DNA of 64,000 bases from Lachnospiraceae bacterium 28-4 (GCA_000403275.2 KE159601.1:186001-250000); one strand, 5' to 3'. Shown: positions 9,841-18,411, counted from the stretch's first letter. A program made the numbers and translations. Notes: generated by a model from the sequence alone, not told the origin.

Positions 9841-10165
9841 TTATCCGATTGTGTATAGCAGCTTGCCATTCCCTATCCCTACTAATAGCAACTCCAGAGT
9901 CTGCGGATTTGTATTTCTATATTTTAAATGATAGAAAATCTGTTCTATTAATTTTTTAACTTTTTCTTTGTCCTCTTTTGCACATTTTACATTGGAATCA
10001 AAGCATCCTGATGCCTGTAATAACAGAGATAATACAAAGCGTTCATTCACATAAATGTAATCCGTACCAGCCCCTTCTATCATCTGAAATATCTATCAAA
10101 CAATATTCAAAAGAAAATGTGCTGTTTAACTCTTCCTTTAACGTTTTGTAATCCTTATCCTCCAT
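9841..10165 (-). pseudogene. Small hypothetical protein, probable single-base frameshift
   Basis: I do not recognise the family. An ATG at 10165 with a GAGGAAAA ribosome site opens a frame encoding MEDKDYKTLKEELNSTFSFE, but this soon stops. A second frame (9841-10083) carries the convincing remainder: GAGTDYIYVNERF, then LSLLLQASGC and a Lys/Glu-rich helix, ending LLVGIGNG. Removing one base in the AAGGGG run near 10069-10075 would fuse the two into one ~107-residue protein reading ISDDRGAGTDYIYVNERF. It starts 16 bases after the preceding RelA/SpoT-like frame ends, so it was probably its operon partner. Confidence 0.6.
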
Positions 10166-10181
10166 CGGATTTTCCTCTTTC

Positions 10182-11072
10182 CTACATGTTCTTTAAAATA
10201 TCCTCAAACATTTCCGGCCCACTCATCAATTCTTTGTACTTTTGCGCCCTTTTTATTTATTATATTAATTTTTATTCCATTATCATCACATTTTTCTATT
10301 TGTTCCAAAATATAACTATATACTTCATTTTCATTAATTACCCCTGCTCTTACCGCATTCTCAAATTCTTTTAAATATGCATGCACAAATGTTCCCATCT
10401 CATCTGCCATACCAGCAGCACGATTCATGATTTCCAAATATGACCTAATCATTTCATTTGATAGCTTATATGGATATCTTAATTTATGGTCAATCTCGCT
10501 CCATGCTTCTTCAAACAGGGTTCTGACCTGTACTTCTATGCATAATCCGTTTTTTTATCTCTAATCAAATAGTGAACCGACCTGTACGGTTTTTCATCAA
10601 TAATTTGGACTTTTCCTTCGTATAAGCTTCTGCTATCGCCTTTATGTATGTATGCAAACAGTTCTTCTGCTAAATCATCCCTAAATTTCCCCATTAGAAA
10701 TTCATGAACCCCCAGCCAATCTTCCTTGAACAAAAGCAACGCCCTGATTCCCATCAAGTCGTTAATATACACCGAATAATTACTACTGGTGATTGCCTTT
10801 CCCTGTTGTAAATATTTAGGATTTTTCCTAATAATTTTTTCTATCAGATGAGCAGTATCCTTTACCCTGCAACTTAAAGAATGAACATATTCGCACTGTT
10901 CTATTTTTTCCAAATAATTTTTTACAGTTGCTGTATGTCCATCCTTCCTTTTCTGGTAATCCGCAGCTATCGATTCCAGTTCAATCCAAGGTAATGCGGC
11001 CTCCCGAAATCGTTCTTCTGATATATTAAATTGTCTGCAAAACGCCTTTTGCTCGTCTATTGTCTGAAACAT
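10182..11072 (-). pseudogene. RelA/SpoT-domain (small alarmone synthetase-like) gene with two probable frameshifts
   Basis: The first 178 residues carry the RelA/SpoT nucleotidyltransferase pattern (INDLMGIRALLLFKEDW, then EEKPYRSVHYLI-type sequence). This frame stops after a run of seven A's (T's at 10550-10556 on the plus strand). One extra A would restore RDKKNGLCIEVQVRTLFEEA and join the frame encoding EIDHKLRYPYKLSNEM. A second shift near 10245-10255 would convert the weak end ...KGAKVQRIDEW into ...AQKYKELMSGPEMFEDILKNM. Intact, it would be a (p)ppGpp synthetase-like protein. Both lesions sit in homopolymers, so either true decay or sequencing error is possible. Confidence 0.8.
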
Positions 11073-11263
11073 TTTCTAACCAATTTCTTGCCTGTTACTT
11101 TTTCAATAATCCCGGAATTTAGCAAATCAGCATACGAAGATAACTGCTCAGCAATGAACTCTGCATTAATTTCCGGTCCTTTATTTGGCTGATTATCCTT
11201 TTCATAATCATCCGCCCGCAGCTTATTCATAAAATCATCCATAAAGACCTTAGCTTTCTTCAT
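11057..11263 (-). CDS. Small hypothetical protein upstream of the RelA/SpoT-like gene
   Basis: A 68-residue acidic/basic protein (starts MKKAKVFMDDFMNKLRADDY, ends GKKLVRKCFRQ) without a family I recognise. The ATG at 11263 has a well-placed GAGGTG ribosome site, better than the upstream in-frame starts. Its end overlaps the RelA/SpoT-like start by 16 bases, implying translational coupling. A regulator or antitoxin role for the alarmone synthetase-like neighbour is possible but not shown. Confidence 0.6.
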   Translation of the reverse strand: MKKAKVFMDDFMNKLRADDYEKDNQPNKGPEINAEFIAEQLSSYADLLNSGIIEKVTGKKLVRKCFRQ

Positions 11264-11441
11264 ACGTATCACCTCGTATACTTTCCTATATATAATATGT
11301 GCAGGGGCTGTATAATACCACAAAAAAATACTGGCGTCAACTCAATTTACACGTTATATATAGTAACATATTTTAAGCCCTTCTCTCAAGGTATTTTTAT
11401 CAATTTGCACGATATTATTCCTGTCACTCCTATATCATCGA

Positions 11442-11978
11442 CTAGTTTAATATTTTTTCATAAAGATTATACCAGGGGCGTCCATATTCTTCATATCCCA
11501 GGCTCACAGTTCCTATCAACTGATATCCGCATTTTTGATAAAGCTGATCTGCGGGAATATTGCCTTTTACAACATCAAGCCTAATACTTATACACTGTTC
11601 TTCCCTCGCTACCTGTTCAGCAAACACCAATAACTCTGTTGCTATGCCGTATTTTAGAAAATCCGGATGAACGGCAAGGGTATGAACTACATGAATATGT
11701 CTATAATCATCCTCGGTCAGCCACTTACCATTTCTATACCCTTCTTCCGGCTCATGGTTTAAAATAACCGTTCCTACCGTTTTCTCCCCAATCCGGGCAA
11801 CGTACAGTGCATTTGTCTCCAGTCCCTTTTCCGCATCGCAGCGGGCCGGATAAATACCTTTTTCCCATCTCGGATAATTTTTATGCATTTCCAGGTAATC
11901 GCATATATCTTCATACAATTTCTCGATGCAATCAATATCCGCCTCCATAGCTTTTCTAACCTGAATATCTTGTTTCAT
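11442..11978 (-). CDS. GNAT-family N-acetyltransferase
   Basis: A 178-residue single-domain acetyltransferase. The GNAT core is visible: VARIGEKTVGTVIL (beta 2-3), HVVHTLAVHPDFLKYGIATEL (motif A with an R/Q-x-x-G-x-A-like loop, here KYGIA), and RLDVVKGNIPADQLYQKCGYQ (motif B). It transfers an acetyl group from acetyl-CoA to an unknown amine. The start at 11978 follows AAAGGG; the longer frame beginning at 12071 lacks a site and runs into the upstream gene's end. Confidence 0.88.
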   Translation of the reverse strand: MKQDIQVRKAMEADIDCIEKLYEDICDYLEMHKNYPRWEKGIYPARCDAEKGLETNALYVARIGEKTVGTVILNHEPEEGYRNGKWLTEDDYRHIHVVHTLAVHPDFLKYGIATELLVFAEQVAREEQCISIRLDVVKGNIPADQLYQKCGYQLIGTVSLGYEEYGRPWYNLYEKILN

Positions 11979-12013
11979 AATAAAATCCCTTTCTTGACCA
12001 TCTTCTTTCCGTA

Positions 12014-12805
12014 CTACATACGATCCTGCTCCATGGCAAGCTGCTGATTGATCTTTCTGACGCTCAAACATACAGGCAATACCAACACTTCCAGTATAAC
12101 TAAAATAATATATGGAAATAAGCTTCCATTATTATCCACAGGACTTATTGCTGTTACATGTATCAATAAATTCCACGCAAAATGATATATCATTGCTGAC
12201 ACGATATTATGATTGGTAACACTCATTAAAAAACTATAAATATAGCTCTCCACAATACAACTAATAAAAAATAACGGCATTGGCACTTGTATGCCATTCC
12301 GTAAAAAGAAATGATAATGCCATAAGCACCATACCGCACCTACTATACAGGGAACGATCCGCCTATGAAGACCGTACGCCTCAAGCCATGGTTCTAAATA
12401 TCCCCGCCAGCCTATCTCTTCCGCCAAAAGCGCCCATAATATGATAACAAATTGGACGCTCGAAATATTCCCAAGCATAAAAGCCTTTCCTGACAAGGCA
12501 CAAAAAATTATTTTTGCCAAAATCATTGTCGTACCTGCTATAATAAATGGAAGAATAATAGCCATTTTTAAATGTTCTTTCCGAAACATTTGAGCAAAAT
12601 ATGATTTTACTTTCTTGTCCAGGCAAAGTACAATAATCGCAGAAATTGTTGGAGCAGCGGCTTGTATTCCATAAAGTATAAAGCAAATGAAATGATTTGA
12701 TATCATTGTTTGCGTCGCAACAGATGCCAAAGGAAGCAAAAAAGAGATGAGTAAAAATAAGATTAAATTTTTGCATTCTTTCCTTATTGTGTATCTACTG
12801 TTCAT
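12014..12805 (-). CDS. CPBP-family intramembrane metalloprotease
   Basis: A 263-residue polytopic membrane protein with about seven or eight hydrophobic segments. The CPBP (CAAX protease/bacteriocin-processing) motifs are all present: EEIGWRGYLEP, WCLWHYHFFL and YHFAWNLL, supplying the Glu/Arg, His and His/Asn of the metal site. Relatives act in bacteriocin self-immunity or peptide processing. The closing part overlaps the extended frame of the acetyltransferase, but separate ribosome sites suggest two genes in one unit. Confidence 0.88.
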   Translation of the reverse strand: MNSRYTIRKECKNLILFLLISFLLPLASVATQTMISNHFICFILYGIQAAAPTISAIIVLCLDKKVKSYFAQMFRKEHLKMAIILPFIIAGTTMILAKIIFCALSGKAFMLGNISSVQFVIILWALLAEEIGWRGYLEPWLEAYGLHRRIVPCIVGAVWCLWHYHFFLRNGIQVPMPLFFISCIVESYIYSFLMSVTNHNIVSAMIYHFAWNLLIHVTAISPVDNNGSLFPYIILVILEVLVLPVCLSVRKINQQLAMEQDRM

Positions 12806-13000
12806 GGATGCATCCTTGTCTCAGCTTTCTTCAGGCTTCTTAACACTCTAATTGGCAGATTTTATTATACCACTTTCATTCTTTCCTTTCCATACTCTTC
12901 CCTTCCTTACATGGGTTGCGCATAAACGAACCGGTCAACTGGTTTTGTATATTTCATTACAAAAAATACAGGGCATAGCAACCTCCGCGCCCTGCATTTC

Positions 13001-13200
13001 TTATCGTTCCAACGACTTCTCAATCTTCTGTTTCTGTCCCATTAAGCCATTCTGCTTCTCATACAGATTATTTCGCTCTTTGCAGAGTTTTTTCATACAC
13101 TCCAACTGCGCTGGCACTCCCTCCTGCAATCGGCCTATGGTGTCGCTCTGCTCCATGATCTTATCCGTCAAGCGGCTAATCTGTTTCCGTTGTCCGTCTT
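13001..13200 (-). pseudogene. Coiled-coil C-terminal fragment of a mobile-element protein
   Basis: An open frame without a start reads RKQISRLTDKIMEQSDTIGR and continues as charged coiled coil to ...KQKIEKSLER and a stop at 13001. Such tails occur on mobilisation or recombinase proteins of clostridial elements, but the parent family cannot be fixed from this piece. It lies beside another gene fragment (13266-13446), indicating an eroded element. Confidence 0.45.
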
Positions 13201-13265
13201 ACTTTGGCGGTCAGCCTCTTGCCCTGTTCCGTAAGCTATACAGTACACATTTGATAGCCAAATTT

Positions 13266-13446
13266 TTAACGACCTCTTTCCGTATATGTTGTCTTTCCAT
13301 CGCCCAGATCGCCTTGGACAATAGTCAGCTTGCCATAAGGAATAAACGGAAACCAAAGCCAAGAAGCTTCCTGCGACTGTATCTCCGACCATTTAATCAA
13401 CTGTAATGGCGCACTTGACGGAAACCGAGTAAAAGTATATTTGAAA
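13266..13446 (-). pseudogene. Fragment of RepA-like AAA ATPase of a mobile element
   Basis: A frame open from about 13446 reads LQLIKWSEIQSQ, then WLWFPFIPYGKLTIVQGDLG and DGKTTYTERGR before a stop. The segment 'WLWxPFIPxGKLTxxxGDxGxGKT' is the Walker A region of RepA-like AAA ATPases on integrative elements and phages. Only about 60 of ~350+ residues remain, so this is debris. Confidence 0.65.
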
Positions 13447-13631
13447 AATTCGTTATATCCACTTATCTATCTGTTTGGCAAAAATAGTATGCCTGATGTA
13501 GATAATTCGTAAACGGTAGATAGTGAGTACCTCGACTGTGAGGGAAAAATATGTGACAATAGACTATATTTCTATCACAGGTATTAAAAGTTGATCCTTA
13601 ACTTTTGATACCGCTATACGGAGGTAAGTCT

Positions 13632-14006
13632 ATGAGTTCAGCAACAACAGCAGTGGCTGTACAGTACCGTTTACAAGAATGGGCCGCACAGATCAGGGAA
13701 TGCCAGAACCGTCCCGCAGGCATGAGTGTCATCGATTGGTGTGCCGGCCACGGCATTACGAAAGCAAACTATTATTACAGACTGCGCCGCGTAAGGGATG
13801 CGTGTCTGGAATCCCTTGCGCCAGAGGCCCCGATGCAACAGATTGTGCCGGTAAACACCTGTCTGCTACAGCAGGAAACACAAGACGGCAGCGGTATACA
13901 GCAGGGGCTGTCCGTTTCTGTAAATGGTTTTTCCATCCACGTAACGGAATCCACACCAATGCCGCTGCTTGCGGCAGTCCTTAAGGTGGTGCGGGATGCT
14001 CAATGA
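13632..14006 (+). CDS. tnpA: IS66 family accessory protein TnpA
   Basis: A 124-residue protein of the IS66 accessory TnpA type: QYRLQEWAAQIRECQNRPAG, then W.AGHGITKANYYYRLRRVR, a helix-turn-helix for the IS ends. The start at 13632 follows GGAGG. It overlaps tnpB by 11 bases, as usual in IS66. The element is truncated, so it is not self-mobile. Confidence 0.88.
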   Translation: MSSATTAVAVQYRLQEWAAQIRECQNRPAGMSVIDWCAGHGITKANYYYRLRRVRDACLESLAPEAPMQQIVPVNTCLLQQETQDGSGIQQGLSVSVNGFSIHVTESTPMPLLAAVLKVVRDAQ

Positions 14007-14178
14007 CGCCACCTGCTTTAAAGCCGTCTACATTGTCTGCGGCTACACCGACCTGCGCGCCGGCATGGACCGGCTGGCGGCACTCGTGGAAACACAGACC
14101 GGGAACAGGCCATATATCCCGGATACACTCTATCTTTTCTGCGGGAGGCGCACAGACCGCATCAAGGGACTTGTATAA
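13996..14178 (+). pseudogene. tnpB: IS66 family TnpB, truncated by RIT element
   Basis: The first 61 residues of the ~115-residue TnpB are present (AVYIVCGYTDLRAGMDRLAA ... LYLFCGRRTDRIKGLV). The frame ends at a stop inside the RIT end palindrome. In intact relatives the next residues are typically WEGDGF. The break point is identical to that in the facing tnpB at 17689. Confidence 0.9.
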
Positions 14179-14228
14179 TTCCGATATCGGAATTATACAA
14201 GTTATCCCGATGTTTTAGTTATTCCGAT
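14170..14228. repeat. RIT left terminal inverted repeat
   Basis: A 59-bp arm. The first 32 bases (14170-14201) are a perfect palindrome; the rest (14202-14228) contains TTATCCCGATGTTTTAG and ATTCCGAT. It matches 17639-17697 in inverse orientation except for one base. Confidence 0.95.
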
Positions 14229-14344
14229 AGAGAAATCACCTAAACGTATACCCAGATATCAGTAGTCAAAAATGTCGGAATAAGTAAAAGGTTATCTTAT
14301 ACTGTATTTGTAAATAAAAAATTCAAATACGAGGAGGTAACCAA

Positions 14345-15586
14345 ATGAACCAACATGTGAGCATCCCCGGATGGGATGACTTTTCTGTACAACTGAAAGA
14401 GGATTTGAACTATTCTGAAACAATGCTGGAACGGACTTTTTATACTTACCGCTCCTTTGTCCAAAAGTTTTGTCCCGCAGATGAAGATGATGCAGCATTA
14501 AAAGTCAAAAAAGGAATCGATAACGTCTCCACTGCATACCAGAAAAATGATATATCAAAAGATCAGCTTCTGAGGATGCGGAGACTCGCCTACCGTCTGT
14601 TAATGTACATGGATACGGGAAAAATTTCCTGGAAAAGAGCGCCGTTGTATGGTAAGAAATTCGGAAATGACCACAATGAGGCGCTCCTGGGACGGTTTTT
14701 AGAGGATGCCCAGGGCAGGCACGCGGAATCGATCCTCCGCAGGGATGAAAGCACCATACGACAGTTCATTTTATACTGTGAATCTGTAAAGTCAAAAGAC
14801 GTGGAACAGATGGGCGTAATGGATCTGATTGATTTCCTTGGCTGGCTAAAAAAGCGCAGGCCTGCAGGGCTAAAGGCTGCGGCTTCTGCCATGAGGCATT
14901 TTTATCTTTTCCTCACGAAACAGGACCTTGTCCCCAATCATCTCCTAGCTGCTTTGAAACCATGGGATACCCCACATAAAAAGGCATATGGGACATTCAG
15001 CACACAGGAAAAAGAAAAAATCCTTGGCGCGATAGACAGGAACACCCCTGCGGGTAAAAGGGATTATGCGATATTTTCCCTTGCGATTGACTGTGGGATC
15101 AGGAGTTCGGATATCTGTTCCCTGAAACTGGAAGATATCAACTGGAAAGAACAGTGCATATCAATCGTCCAGAAAAAGACCTGCATCCCTGTTACCCTGC
15201 CTTTCAGCCGGCGTTCAGGTGATGCCATTGCGGATTATATCCTGAATGCGAGGGGAAGTTCCCCGCTTCCTTATGTTTTCCTCAAGTTTTCGTTTTCTGA
15301 CAGCGGCATGACATCATCCCTGTTGTGTGTAAGGCTGAAAAAATGTATGAAAAATGCGGGGATAAACAGGGAACCGCATGAAAGAATCAACATGCATACA
15401 TTCAGAAGGAGCTTAGGGACAGACATGGCCGACAGCGGCAGCACACTGGAGATGATCGGGCAGGTATTGGGACATTCCTGTCCGTCATCAGCCAAAGTAT
15501 ATCTTTCGTTTTCGGAAAGATCCCTTAAGGAATGCGCCCTGGATACAGAGCTGTTTTCGGAAAGCCGGGAGGCGTGCCATGATTAG
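14345..15586 (+). CDS. RIT tyrosine recombinase 1
   Basis: A 413-residue tyrosine recombinase, first of the trio. N-terminal core-binding sequence is followed by the catalytic domain: Arg in DCGIRSSDICSL, the HTFRR box, then GHSCPSSAKVYLSF with the His and the nucleophilic Tyr. It starts at an ATG after GAGGAGG and ends overlapping the second gene by 8 bases, so the three are translationally coupled. Family members act together in moving RIT elements; the role of each is not settled from sequence. Confidence 0.93.
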   Translation: MNQHVSIPGWDDFSVQLKEDLNYSETMLERTFYTYRSFVQKFCPADEDDAALKVKKGIDNVSTAYQKNDISKDQLLRMRRLAYRLLMYMDTGKISWKRAPLYGKKFGNDHNEALLGRFLEDAQGRHAESILRRDESTIRQFILYCESVKSKDVEQMGVMDLIDFLGWLKKRRPAGLKAAASAMRHFYLFLTKQDLVPNHLLAALKPWDTPHKKAYGTFSTQEKEKILGAIDRNTPAGKRDYAIFSLAIDCGIRSSDICSLKLEDINWKEQCISIVQKKTCIPVTLPFSRRSGDAIADYILNARGSSPLPYVFLKFSFSDSGMTSSLLCVRLKKCMKNAGINREPHERINMHTFRRSLGTDMADSGSTLEMIGQVLGHSCPSSAKVYLSFSERSLKECALDTELFSESREACHD

Positions 15587-16550
15587 GATGACATTCCAGA
15601 GCGGGCTGAAGGAAAAGGAGAAACAGTTTGTAGCTTTTAAACAGCAGTTTGGGTACACATATGAAGCAAGGATATATAACCTGCTGGATTTTGACCGTTT
15701 TTGCGCTGCGAATTACCCTGGACGTGACACGCTTGACCGGGACATTGTACTGAAATGGGCAGTTATCCGTCCTACAGAAACAGCAAATGGATTTGCCACC
15801 AGGATATCTGCGGTACGCCAGTTTGGCAAATACCTTGTGATGCTCGGCGAGGACGCATACATTATCCCGGACGGTTTCCGGGGCGGGGACATGCCGTTGA
15901 TGCCTTATATTTTTTCAGAGGCAACGCTGCGGCAGTTCCTGGGCTATACTGATTCGATGGAAAGATACTACCAGTCAACAGTAAGGCACCTGGTGGCCCC
16001 GGTAATGTTCCGTTTTATGTACTGCTGTGGACTGCGGCCATGCGAGGCAAGGAACCTCGACAGGGCTGATATAAACTTTGAGAATGGCCGGGTGTTCATC
16101 CGGGAGTCCAAACACTACAAGGAACGCGTTGTCTACGCCCCTGACAGCCTGATGCCCATTATCCTGGAATACATGAAAGATATAGACTGCATCTTCCCGG
16201 ACAGACAGCCTTTATTTATTGACAGGAACGGGATACGCTACTCTTACGGGGCACAGCAGTACCTCTTCGAGCACTGCCGGGATCATTCCGGAATAAAGTG
16301 GAGCGGAACCAAAGCACCGAACCTGTACAGCTTCCGGCACACTTTTGCGACACATAGGATATACCGTTGGTTTAAGGAGGGGAAGGATCTGGGGGCATAT
16401 CTCCCGAAACTGAGTGCATATATGGGGCACAGCCACTATGAGCACACGCTCTATTACCTGCACTTTGTCCCAGATGTCTTTTCAGATATGACGGGATTCG
16501 ATTTTGAGAGGTTTTCATACCTGATTCCGGAGGCAGCCTATCATGAATGA
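15579..16550 (+). CDS. RIT tyrosine recombinase 2
   Basis: A 323-residue tyrosine recombinase. Catalytic Arg lies in CCGLRPCEARNL, the box-II motif is YSFRHTFATHR and the C-terminal motif MGHSHYEHTLYYL holds His and Tyr. It overlaps gene 1 (ATGA-type junction at 15579) and gene 3 (16543-16550) by 8 bases each, with ribosome sites inside the preceding gene. All catalytic residues appear intact. Confidence 0.92.
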   Translation: MIRMTFQSGLKEKEKQFVAFKQQFGYTYEARIYNLLDFDRFCAANYPGRDTLDRDIVLKWAVIRPTETANGFATRISAVRQFGKYLVMLGEDAYIIPDGFRGGDMPLMPYIFSEATLRQFLGYTDSMERYYQSTVRHLVAPVMFRFMYCCGLRPCEARNLDRADINFENGRVFIRESKHYKERVVYAPDSLMPIILEYMKDIDCIFPDRQPLFIDRNGIRYSYGAQQYLFEHCRDHSGIKWSGTKAPNLYSFRHTFATHRIYRWFKEGKDLGAYLPKLSAYMGHSHYEHTLYYLHFVPDVFSDMTGFDFERFSYLIPEAAYHE

Positions 16551-17580
16551 CGAAAGCAGGAAATTTTTCGAGACCGTCCGTGATTATCTGCAGATATATA
16601 TGGCAAAACAGCGTGTGATGAGCCAGAACACGATCGCCTCTTATAAACAGGCCATCAACCAGTACCTTTCTTTCCTTGTGGAAAACAAATCCATAAAATA
16701 TGAAGCGGTCTGTTTCAGGGACTGGTCAGGCGCAAATATAAATGAATACCTGCTGTACCTGGAGAATGAACGTAACATCGCAGCATCCACAAGGAACCAA
16801 AGGCTGTTTGCAATCAGGGCATTCATGAAATATGCCAGGATGGCGAATCCGGAATTAGGGCATGTATCACTAGAGGTACAGTCGATTGCAAAAGCCAGAG
16901 AGGACACAGAACCGGTGGCATTTCTAAGCGAGAAAGCTGTCCAGTGCCTGCTTTCCCAGCCAGGAACCGCTACAAAAATCGGACTGCGGGATTCCTGTTT
17001 TATGGTATTAATGTATGATACGGCTGCCCGGGACTGCGAAATGCTGTCCTTAAGGATCAATTCCCTGGATCTGAATCGGAAATGTCCGACCGCAAGGCTG
17101 GAGGGGAAAGGAAACAAGGTAAGGTATGTTCCCCTTATGAAGAAAACTGCTGAATATGTCCGTAAATATCTTGAGATATTTCACCCTGCTCCGACAAGGC
17201 ATGCAGATGACTGGCTTTTCTACACGGTTTCCCATGGCAGACGCCACAAAATGTCGGACGACAATGCAGCCAGGTTCCTGGCCAAATATTCAAAAATGGC
17301 ACATGCGAAATGTGGAGAGGTTTTTGAGAAAGTGACGCCGCATCAATTCCGCCATACCAGGGCGATGCATCTTTACCGGAATGGTATGCCGCTGCAGCTG
17401 CTCTCTGAATTTATGGGGCATGCGTCACTGGCTTCCACTCAGGTATATGCCTATGCGGATACGGAGATGAAAAGGCTGGCCATTGAAAAATCCAGTCAGA
17501 CTATGGAGGAAAACATAAGCACCAAACCTGCATGGCAGACTGATGAAGAAATGATCAGGAAACTATATGGTTTAGAGTAA
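16543..17580 (+). CDS. RIT tyrosine recombinase 3
   Basis: A 345-residue tyrosine recombinase of more XerC/D-like style, third in the trio. It has an N-terminal SAM-like core-binding domain (MSQNTIASYKQAINQYLSFL), Arg in DTAARDCEMLSL, PHQFRHTRAMHL, and FMGHASLASTQVYAYAD with the catalytic Tyr. It ends a few bases before the inner copy of the end subsite at 17583. Confidence 0.93.
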   Translation: MNDESRKFFETVRDYLQIYMAKQRVMSQNTIASYKQAINQYLSFLVENKSIKYEAVCFRDWSGANINEYLLYLENERNIAASTRNQRLFAIRAFMKYARMANPELGHVSLEVQSIAKAREDTEPVAFLSEKAVQCLLSQPGTATKIGLRDSCFMVLMYDTAARDCEMLSLRINSLDLNRKCPTARLEGKGNKVRYVPLMKKTAEYVRKYLEIFHPAPTRHADDWLFYTVSHGRRHKMSDDNAARFLAKYSKMAHAKCGEVFEKVTPHQFRHTRAMHLYRNGMPLQLLSEFMGHASLASTQVYAYADTEMKRLAIEKSSQTMEENISTKPAWQTDEEMIRKLYGLE

Positions 17581-17638
17581 AAACTTATTCCGATGCTATT
17601 TGCATAAACAATAGTAGGAACCATGAAGTTTCGATAGC

Positions 17639-17697
17639 ATCGGAATAACTAAAACATCGGGATAACTTGTATAATTCCGATATCGGAATTATAAAAG
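17639..17697. repeat. RIT right terminal inverted repeat
   Basis: Inverted counterpart of 14170-14228. The palindromic outer part (17666-17697) has one base changed relative to the left copy, at the tnpB junction (ACAAG versus AAAAG). This difference lies in the flank and reflects the two different tnpB targets. Confidence 0.95.
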
Positions 17698-17871
17698 TCC
17701 TTTTATGCGGTCGGAACGCTGACCACAGAATAGAAACAGGGTACCTTTTTCAAAGGGATTCTGCTTATACTTGTCACCAATGATCATTGCAAGCCCGTCA
17801 ATTCCTTTTCGGAGATCGACAGCGCCACACGCCAGTACCACCTTGCGAATCCCAGCAACATCTTCAAGCAT
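17689..17871 (-). pseudogene. tnpB: IS66 family TnpB of element B, truncated by RIT element
   Basis: The first 60 residues of a TnpB clearly different from the left one (GIRKVVLACGAVDLRKGIDG ... LFLFCGQRSDRIKGLL). The reading frame ends in the RIT palindrome at exactly the codon where the left tnpB ends. It faces the left copy, so both flanks of the RIT element are 5' halves. No tnpC remains. Confidence 0.9.
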
Positions 17872-18262
17872 GAGCCGCCTCCAGAAGAATACGGGAAAGC
17901 AGACCTTCTGAAATCTCGTTTGTTAATGCAATCGAAATGTTTGCGTTTTTGATAACCGCTACCGGTCTGATGGCTTCGACAGAGTTTTCCAGTGTGAAAG
18001 CTGCGATGTTTGCAGACTGCCTTGGTGATATAGATACTTCTGCAAAAGATATTTCATTTCCAACTGATATTGCTGTAGATGTTTCTGTCATTTGAGAACA
18101 AGCCTGCTTCCTGAATTTTCGAAGCCAATAGTAATACGATTTCTCACTGATACCATTGTCAGCCATCCATTGCTTGGCGGTTGTTCCTTCCGGACGATTT
18201 TGGCACTGGGTTATGATCTCCAGCCATTGCGAACTACGTACATCATGAGTGATTTGATCCAT
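17864..18262 (-). CDS. tnpA: IS66 family accessory protein TnpA (element B)
   Basis: A 132-residue IS66 TnpA (SSQWLEIITQCQNRPEGTTA, then W.ADNGISEKSYYYWLRKFR), distinct from the left copy. It overlaps tnpB by 8 bases. The element is incomplete, so the gene is a leftover. Confidence 0.87.
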   Translation of the reverse strand: MDQITHDVRSSQWLEIITQCQNRPEGTTAKQWMADNGISEKSYYYWLRKFRKQACSQMTETSTAISVGNEISFAEVSISPRQSANIAAFTLENSVEAIRPVAVIKNANISIALTNEISEGLLSRILLEAAHA

Positions 18263-18411
18263 GTAATGCCTCCTCTAAAAAACTACTAGTATTTTCGTGT
18301 CTTTTAGATTATGGCATAAAGTCAAATCTTAGTTAAGGCGAGCGTTTTGACGCTTACGAAATTTTTGCTGATGACTTTTCTTTTTATTCGCTATTATTTT
18401 CAGACATTAAG

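Larger units (their letters stand above)
13509..14179 (+). mobile_element. IS66-family element A, 5' half only
   Basis: The left end is likely GTAAACGG at 13509; the body carries tnpA and the first 61 codons of tnpB. It is cut by the RIT element after the tnpB codons for DRIKGL. The tnpC transposase gene and the other end are absent from the window. Confidence 0.75.
14170..17697 (+). mobile_element. RIT element (recombinases in trio) with 59-bp inverted ends
   Basis: Three consecutive tyrosine recombinase genes with 8-base overlaps lie between inverted repeats 14170-14228 and 17639-17697 (59 bp, one mismatch). The outer 32 bases of each repeat are themselves a palindrome centred on CCGATATCGG, perfect on the left (14170-14201). 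A further inner pair, TCGGAATAAGT at 14275-14285 and its complement at 17583-17593, may be recombinase subsites. This is the known architecture of RIT elements. The insertion interrupts tnpB of an IS66 element on each side. Confidence 0.9.
17689..18357 (-). mobile_element. IS66-family element B, 5' half only
   Basis: It contains tnpA and a truncated tnpB reading toward the RIT element. The outer end is probably GTAAGCG reading leftward from 18357, resembling the GTAAACG end of element A. The eight bases flanking 13509 and 18357 do not match, so A and B are not the two ends of one insertion. Confidence 0.75.

Noticed and set aside
12852-13406. 184-codon plus-strand open frame
   Set aside because: It has no ribosome site, a low-complexity Ser/Phe/Cys-rich translation, and runs antisense to recognisable gene fragments on the minus strand.
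13509-18357. One composite IS66 element with the RIT as cargo
   Set aside because: The two tnpA/tnpB halves differ clearly in sequence, the 8-base flanks do not match, and no tnpC is present, so these are two separate broken elements.
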